Assembly (NCBI GenBank): GCA_948875265.1
Contig: CAQRYF010000073.1
Coordinates: forward strand, 1-5,924
Source of the DNA: an uncultured Clostridia bacterium
GTDB lineage: Bacteria; Bacillota; Clostridia; TANB77; CAG-508
Length of the DNA: 5,924 bases
Direction: 5' to 3'
This document shows positions 4,165 through 5,924 of the stretch, one piece after another. The position numbers were made by a program, and so were the translations under genes. The notes under the pieces are model-generated. The model saw only the letters and a program-made list of their open reading frames with translations, did no database searches and was not told where the DNA came from. The stretch's first letter is position 1. Each line of letters begins with the position of its first letter.

Positions 4165-5196
4165 ATGATAGATACTATAAAGATATATTGTGAAATTGAT
4201 AAAGATACTTATTTAAGTATTTATAATACTTCTATTATAAAAACTTCTTATAATAAATCTAGTGGAGAAGTATTTTATGAGATTATTAATGATCATTTAA
4301 AAGGTTCTTATGATAGTAGATTAAGTGTACGTGTTGGTTGTGGTTGTAAATATAATTTTGTTAATTTAGGTTATTATATTGAAATAGAAGGTAGCTATCA
4401 TAAAATTATATATGGGTATAATAGTCATAATGGTTATTGTGATTTGGATTTTATAGCTCAAAATCTAATTCAAATGGTCGAATTATCCTATAATATAAAA
4501 CTTCCTATATTAAGTGAATGGTTTTTACAAAGGTGCGATTTAGCTATTTGTTATGATTTAGATAATCAAAATAATGTAAAAAGTTATATTAATAGCCTTA
4601 GTCGTTGTCAATATCCACGTAGGAATGCTAAATTTTATTATGATGAAAGTTTGTATTTAAGTGGTACTACAACAACATTAAAGATATATAATAAATTACT
4701 TGAATTTAAAAAACATGATATTAAAAAATTTACTATAGGTCAATTTGATTTAGAAAATTATTTAAAAACTATACAAGGATTTATTAGATTTGAGTGTGAA
4801 ATAAAAAAGAAAAAATTGAAAGATATGTTTGATAATAAGAAACATATTAAAATTATAGAAGTTAATTATGATATTTTAAAAAAAGTGTGGTGTGATGAAT
4901 TTATGAAATTATTGAAATTTATTAAAAATGATTTAGAAATAGTAAGAGGTAGAGAGGCAGTGAAAAAACGTTTAAATGATATTTATAAACCTTCTAAAGC
5001 TAATTTATTATATAATTTTTATTGTGCTATTCAGCTAAATGGTCTAATTGATACAAAAGAGAATATGACTAATCCGACTTATTATAGAAATATAAAAGCT
5101 TTAAAAGAGGCAAAAATTGATTTTAGCCAAAGTTATAAGGTAGAAGAAAAAGAAGTTTTTTATTTTAATCCATTTGAATTTAAAGAGGTAGCTTAA
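4165..5196 (+). CDS. Replication initiation endonuclease, phage gpII/CRI type, 343 aa
   Basis: Best read as the rolling-circle initiator of the phage: it nicks the viral strand of the double-stranded form, joins to the 5' end through a tyrosine, and re-ligates after one round. Features like those of the gpII/CRI and RstA replication families as I know them are RCDLAICYDL (123-132), the TTTTLKIYNK segment (168-177, with Y175 a candidate active or DNA-contact residue) and GFIRFECEIKKKKLKD (205-220). The length is normal for the family. I cannot fix the catalytic tyrosine by eye. AAAGGAG (4149-4155) is 9 nt before ATG 4165; ATG 4157 opens only a 3-codon frame. Its stop lies in the loop of the terminator that follows. 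Confidence 0.75.
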   Translation: MIDTIKIYCEIDKDTYLSIYNTSIIKTSYNKSSGEVFYEIINDHLKGSYDSRLSVRVGCGCKYNFVNLGYYIEIEGSYHKIIYGYNSHNGYCDLDFIAQNLIQMVELSYNIKLPILSEWFLQRCDLAICYDLDNQNNVKSYINSLSRCQYPRRNAKFYYDESLYLSGTTTTLKIYNKLLEFKKHDIKKFTIGQFDLENYLKTIQGFIRFECEIKKKKLKDMFDNKKHIKIIEVNYDILKKVWCDEFMKLLKFIKNDLEIVRGREAVKKRLNDIYKPSKANLLYNFYCAIQLNGLIDTKENMTNPTYYRNIKALKEAKIDFSQSYKVEEKEVFYFNPFEFKEVA

Positions 5197-5210
5197 CTAC
5201 CTCTTATTTA
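5183..5210. terminator. Bidirectional terminator between convergent genes
   Basis: AAGAGGTAG (5183-5191) and CTACCTCTT (5197-5205) form a 9-bp stem with a CTTAA loop, with T-rich sequence on both sides (TTATTTAT on the + strand, CTTTAAATT on the minus strand). The loop carries the stop of the replication initiator (5194-5196), and the right arm carries the stop of the convergent gene (5204-5206), so one compact element ends both transcripts. Confidence 0.75.
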
Positions 5211-5620
5211 TAACTTAATTCTAATTTATATTTATTCATATCTATACCACACCATATTTTTATTTTATATGTGTCTTTTGTATTTATATTATACTCACTA
5301 TTTAATTTATCACCAAGATTATTTCCGTTTTTATCCCAACAGTGAGCTGTTATTTGTACTTTTTTTAAGTCTTGTTTTGTATTATTTTTAATTACAACTT
5401 CAATTGAACCATTGCCATTATATTTATGACTTACAATTCCAACTTCTCCATTTGGTACTTCATTTTGTTTTTCAATATTTTGTTTTTTAACAGTATTATT
5501 ATTACTTGTTTCAATTGTTCTATTTTCATTATCTTTACTTATTATATTTTGTGTTATTACAAATGATAAAAATACTATTAATATTCCTATTATTATAAAT
5601 AGAACGTATTCCTTTTTCAT
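5204..5620 (-). CDS. Membrane-anchored FxLYD-like extracytoplasmic protein, 138 aa
   Basis: The N-terminus (MKKEYVLFIIIGILIVFLSFVITQ) is an uncleaved-looking anchor or signal at about residues 5-23. A polar, N/K/E-rich spacer runs to about 57, then a small beta-sandwich-like domain. The pattern GSIEVVIKNNTKQDLKKVQI, then CWDKNGNNLGD and KDTYKIKI, is that of FxLYD-type domains found on surface proteins of Gram-positive bacteria. C94 and C124 could form a disulfide. Start chosen from the SD AAGGGGGA (5627-5634 on the minus strand). It is the only gene on this strand, convergent with rep and with its own possible promoter, so it is more like a lysogenic cargo gene or a host gene than part of virion assembly. 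Function unknown. Confidence 0.7.
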   Translation of the reverse strand: MKKEYVLFIIIGILIVFLSFVITQNIISKDNENRTIETSNNNTVKKQNIEKQNEVPNGEVGIVSHKYNGNGSIEVVIKNNTKQDLKKVQITAHCWDKNGNNLGDKLNSEYNINTKDTYKIKIWCGIDMNKYKLELSYK

Positions 5621-5649
5621 ATAAAATCCCCCTTAAAATTATTTTTATA

Positions 5650-5658
5650 ATTTTACCA
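5650..5658 (-). promoter_or_regulatory. Possible extended -10 promoter for the minus-strand gene
   Basis: Read on the minus strand, TGG-TAAAAT (5658 down to 5650) is an extended -10 element (5 of 6 to TATAAT). The nearest -35-like sequence, TCGACA (minus strand, 5682-5677), is 21 bp away, which is too far, so the TGn extension would have to compensate. A start near 5643 would leave a leader of about 20 nt ahead of the gene. Weak evidence. Confidence 0.35.
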
Positions 5659-5706
5659 CAACATTTTTGTATTTTTTGTCGAAACTTGTCTTTTATTAAT
5701 ATAAAG

Positions 5707-5736
5707 TTTGCAGTGTTTACATAATTATGATATAAT
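5707..5736 (+). promoter_or_regulatory. SigA-type promoter for the right-edge gene
   Basis: TTTGCA (5707-5712), an 18-bp spacer and TATAAT (5731-5736), with TGA directly before the -10 (extended -10). Transcription would start near 5743, about 19 nt before the TTG start at 5762. The dif-like motif at 5710-5724 overlaps the -35 and spacer, so anything bound there would block this promoter. This is the best vegetative promoter match that I see in the window. Confidence 0.6.
5710..5724 (+). other. dif-like (XerD-arm) motif, right copy
   Basis: GCAGTGTTTACATAA repeats the motif at 150-164 with one mismatch and in the same orientation. GTTTACATAA equals the XerD arm of B. subtilis dif read on the other strand. 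If this is the right attachment site, the phage unit between the copies is 5560 bp. The adjoining bases, which should hold the XerC arm, do not match dif well and double as a promoter, so a common regulator site is a fair alternative. Confidence 0.35.
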
Positions 5737-5761
5737 ATTAAAATAGAGGGGGGATATTTTA

Positions 5762-5924
5762 TTGAAAGAGTATGGAATTTATATTAGACAATATTCTGGA
5801 ACTCCATATATGATACATATATATGATAATATTACTAGTGCAAAATTAAAACTTTATGAGATGATACAACTTGATGAAGAGAGACAAAAACCATATTTTG
5901 TAGATAATGATTTTTATAATAATA
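5762..5924 (+). CDS. Partial hypothetical protein running off the right edge
   Basis: An ORF of 54 visible codons still open at the window end. It starts at TTG 5762 (MKEYGIYIRQYSGTPYMI...), supported by the GAGGGGGG ribosome site at 5746-5753, 8 nt upstream, and by the promoter at 5707-5736. The visible part is rich in Tyr and charged residues (KLKLYEMIQLDEERQKPYFV) and has no signal sequence, so the product is probably cytoplasmic. I do not recognise a family. It lies outside the right dif-like motif and so may be host, or part of a neighbouring or tandem element. Confidence 0.55.
   Translation, partial: MKEYGIYIRQYSGTPYMIHIYDNITSAKLKLYEMIQLDEERQKPYFVDNDFYNN

Overview
The window holds a nearly complete filamentous phage (inovirus-type) module from a very AT-rich, Gram-positive host, most likely a Clostridia or Bacilli member of the Firmicutes. 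The evidence is the very low GC (about 20-33% in the stretches I counted), strong AAAGGAG/AGGAGG ribosome sites, no secretin (pIV) gene as expected for a single-membrane host, and a gene order that copies Ff phages: pV-like ssDNA-binding protein, tiny membrane protein, major coat (pVIII), adsorption/minor coat region (pIII), pVI-like protein, and pI/Zot assembly ATPase. A structured intergenic region and a gpII/CRI-type replication initiator follow. All phage genes are on the + strand.

Layout. 1-235: non-coding left edge, with an inverted repeat, a dif-like half-site, and a terminator-shaped hairpin with a possible promoter in its loop. 254-939: ssDNA-binding protein, 46-aa membrane protein, major coat. 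950-982: terminator after the coat gene. 1021-2523: the pIII region, whose coding passes through frame 1, then frame 3, then frame 1. 2520-3759: pVI-like protein, Zot ATPase, 33-aa membrane protein. 3760-3885: GC-rich folded intergenic region, a candidate replication or packaging signal. 3898-5196: small protein of unknown function, then the replication initiator. 5183-5205: bidirectional terminator. 5204-5620 (minus strand): membrane-anchored FxLYD-like protein, probably cargo or host. 5707 onward: promoter and the start of a gene that runs off the window.

The most interesting signal is in the pIII region. A secreted, cysteine-rich domain is encoded in frame 1 up to about 1536. From there two frames are open. 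Staying in frame 1 adds a coat-like membrane anchor that ends at tandem stops (1708-1713). A -1 shift at G-GTT-TTT (1530-1536) adds a Gly/Ser/Thr/Asp linker typical of pIII, then a long amphipathic repeat. The frame 3 ORF has no ATG anywhere and opens only at 1527, so it has to be entered by a shift. The slip site has an SD-like AGGTGA just upstream and a perfect 6-bp hairpin 6 nt downstream, which is the textbook layout for programmed -1 frameshifting. GC rises to about 44% in the doubly coded stretch. A second frame change (+1) between 2062 and 2087 would join the repeat domain to a C-terminal domain with its own membrane anchor, giving about 500 aa. That second step has no clear recoding signal, and a sequence error or real indel is as likely there.

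Working model (inference): the replication initiator nicks the circular genome, the pV-like protein coats the single strand, Zot drives extrusion through the membrane, pVIII-like subunits form the filament, and the pIII-region products with the pVI-like protein cap the tip. Two alternative tip proteins sharing one adsorption domain could be made in a ratio fixed by frameshifting.
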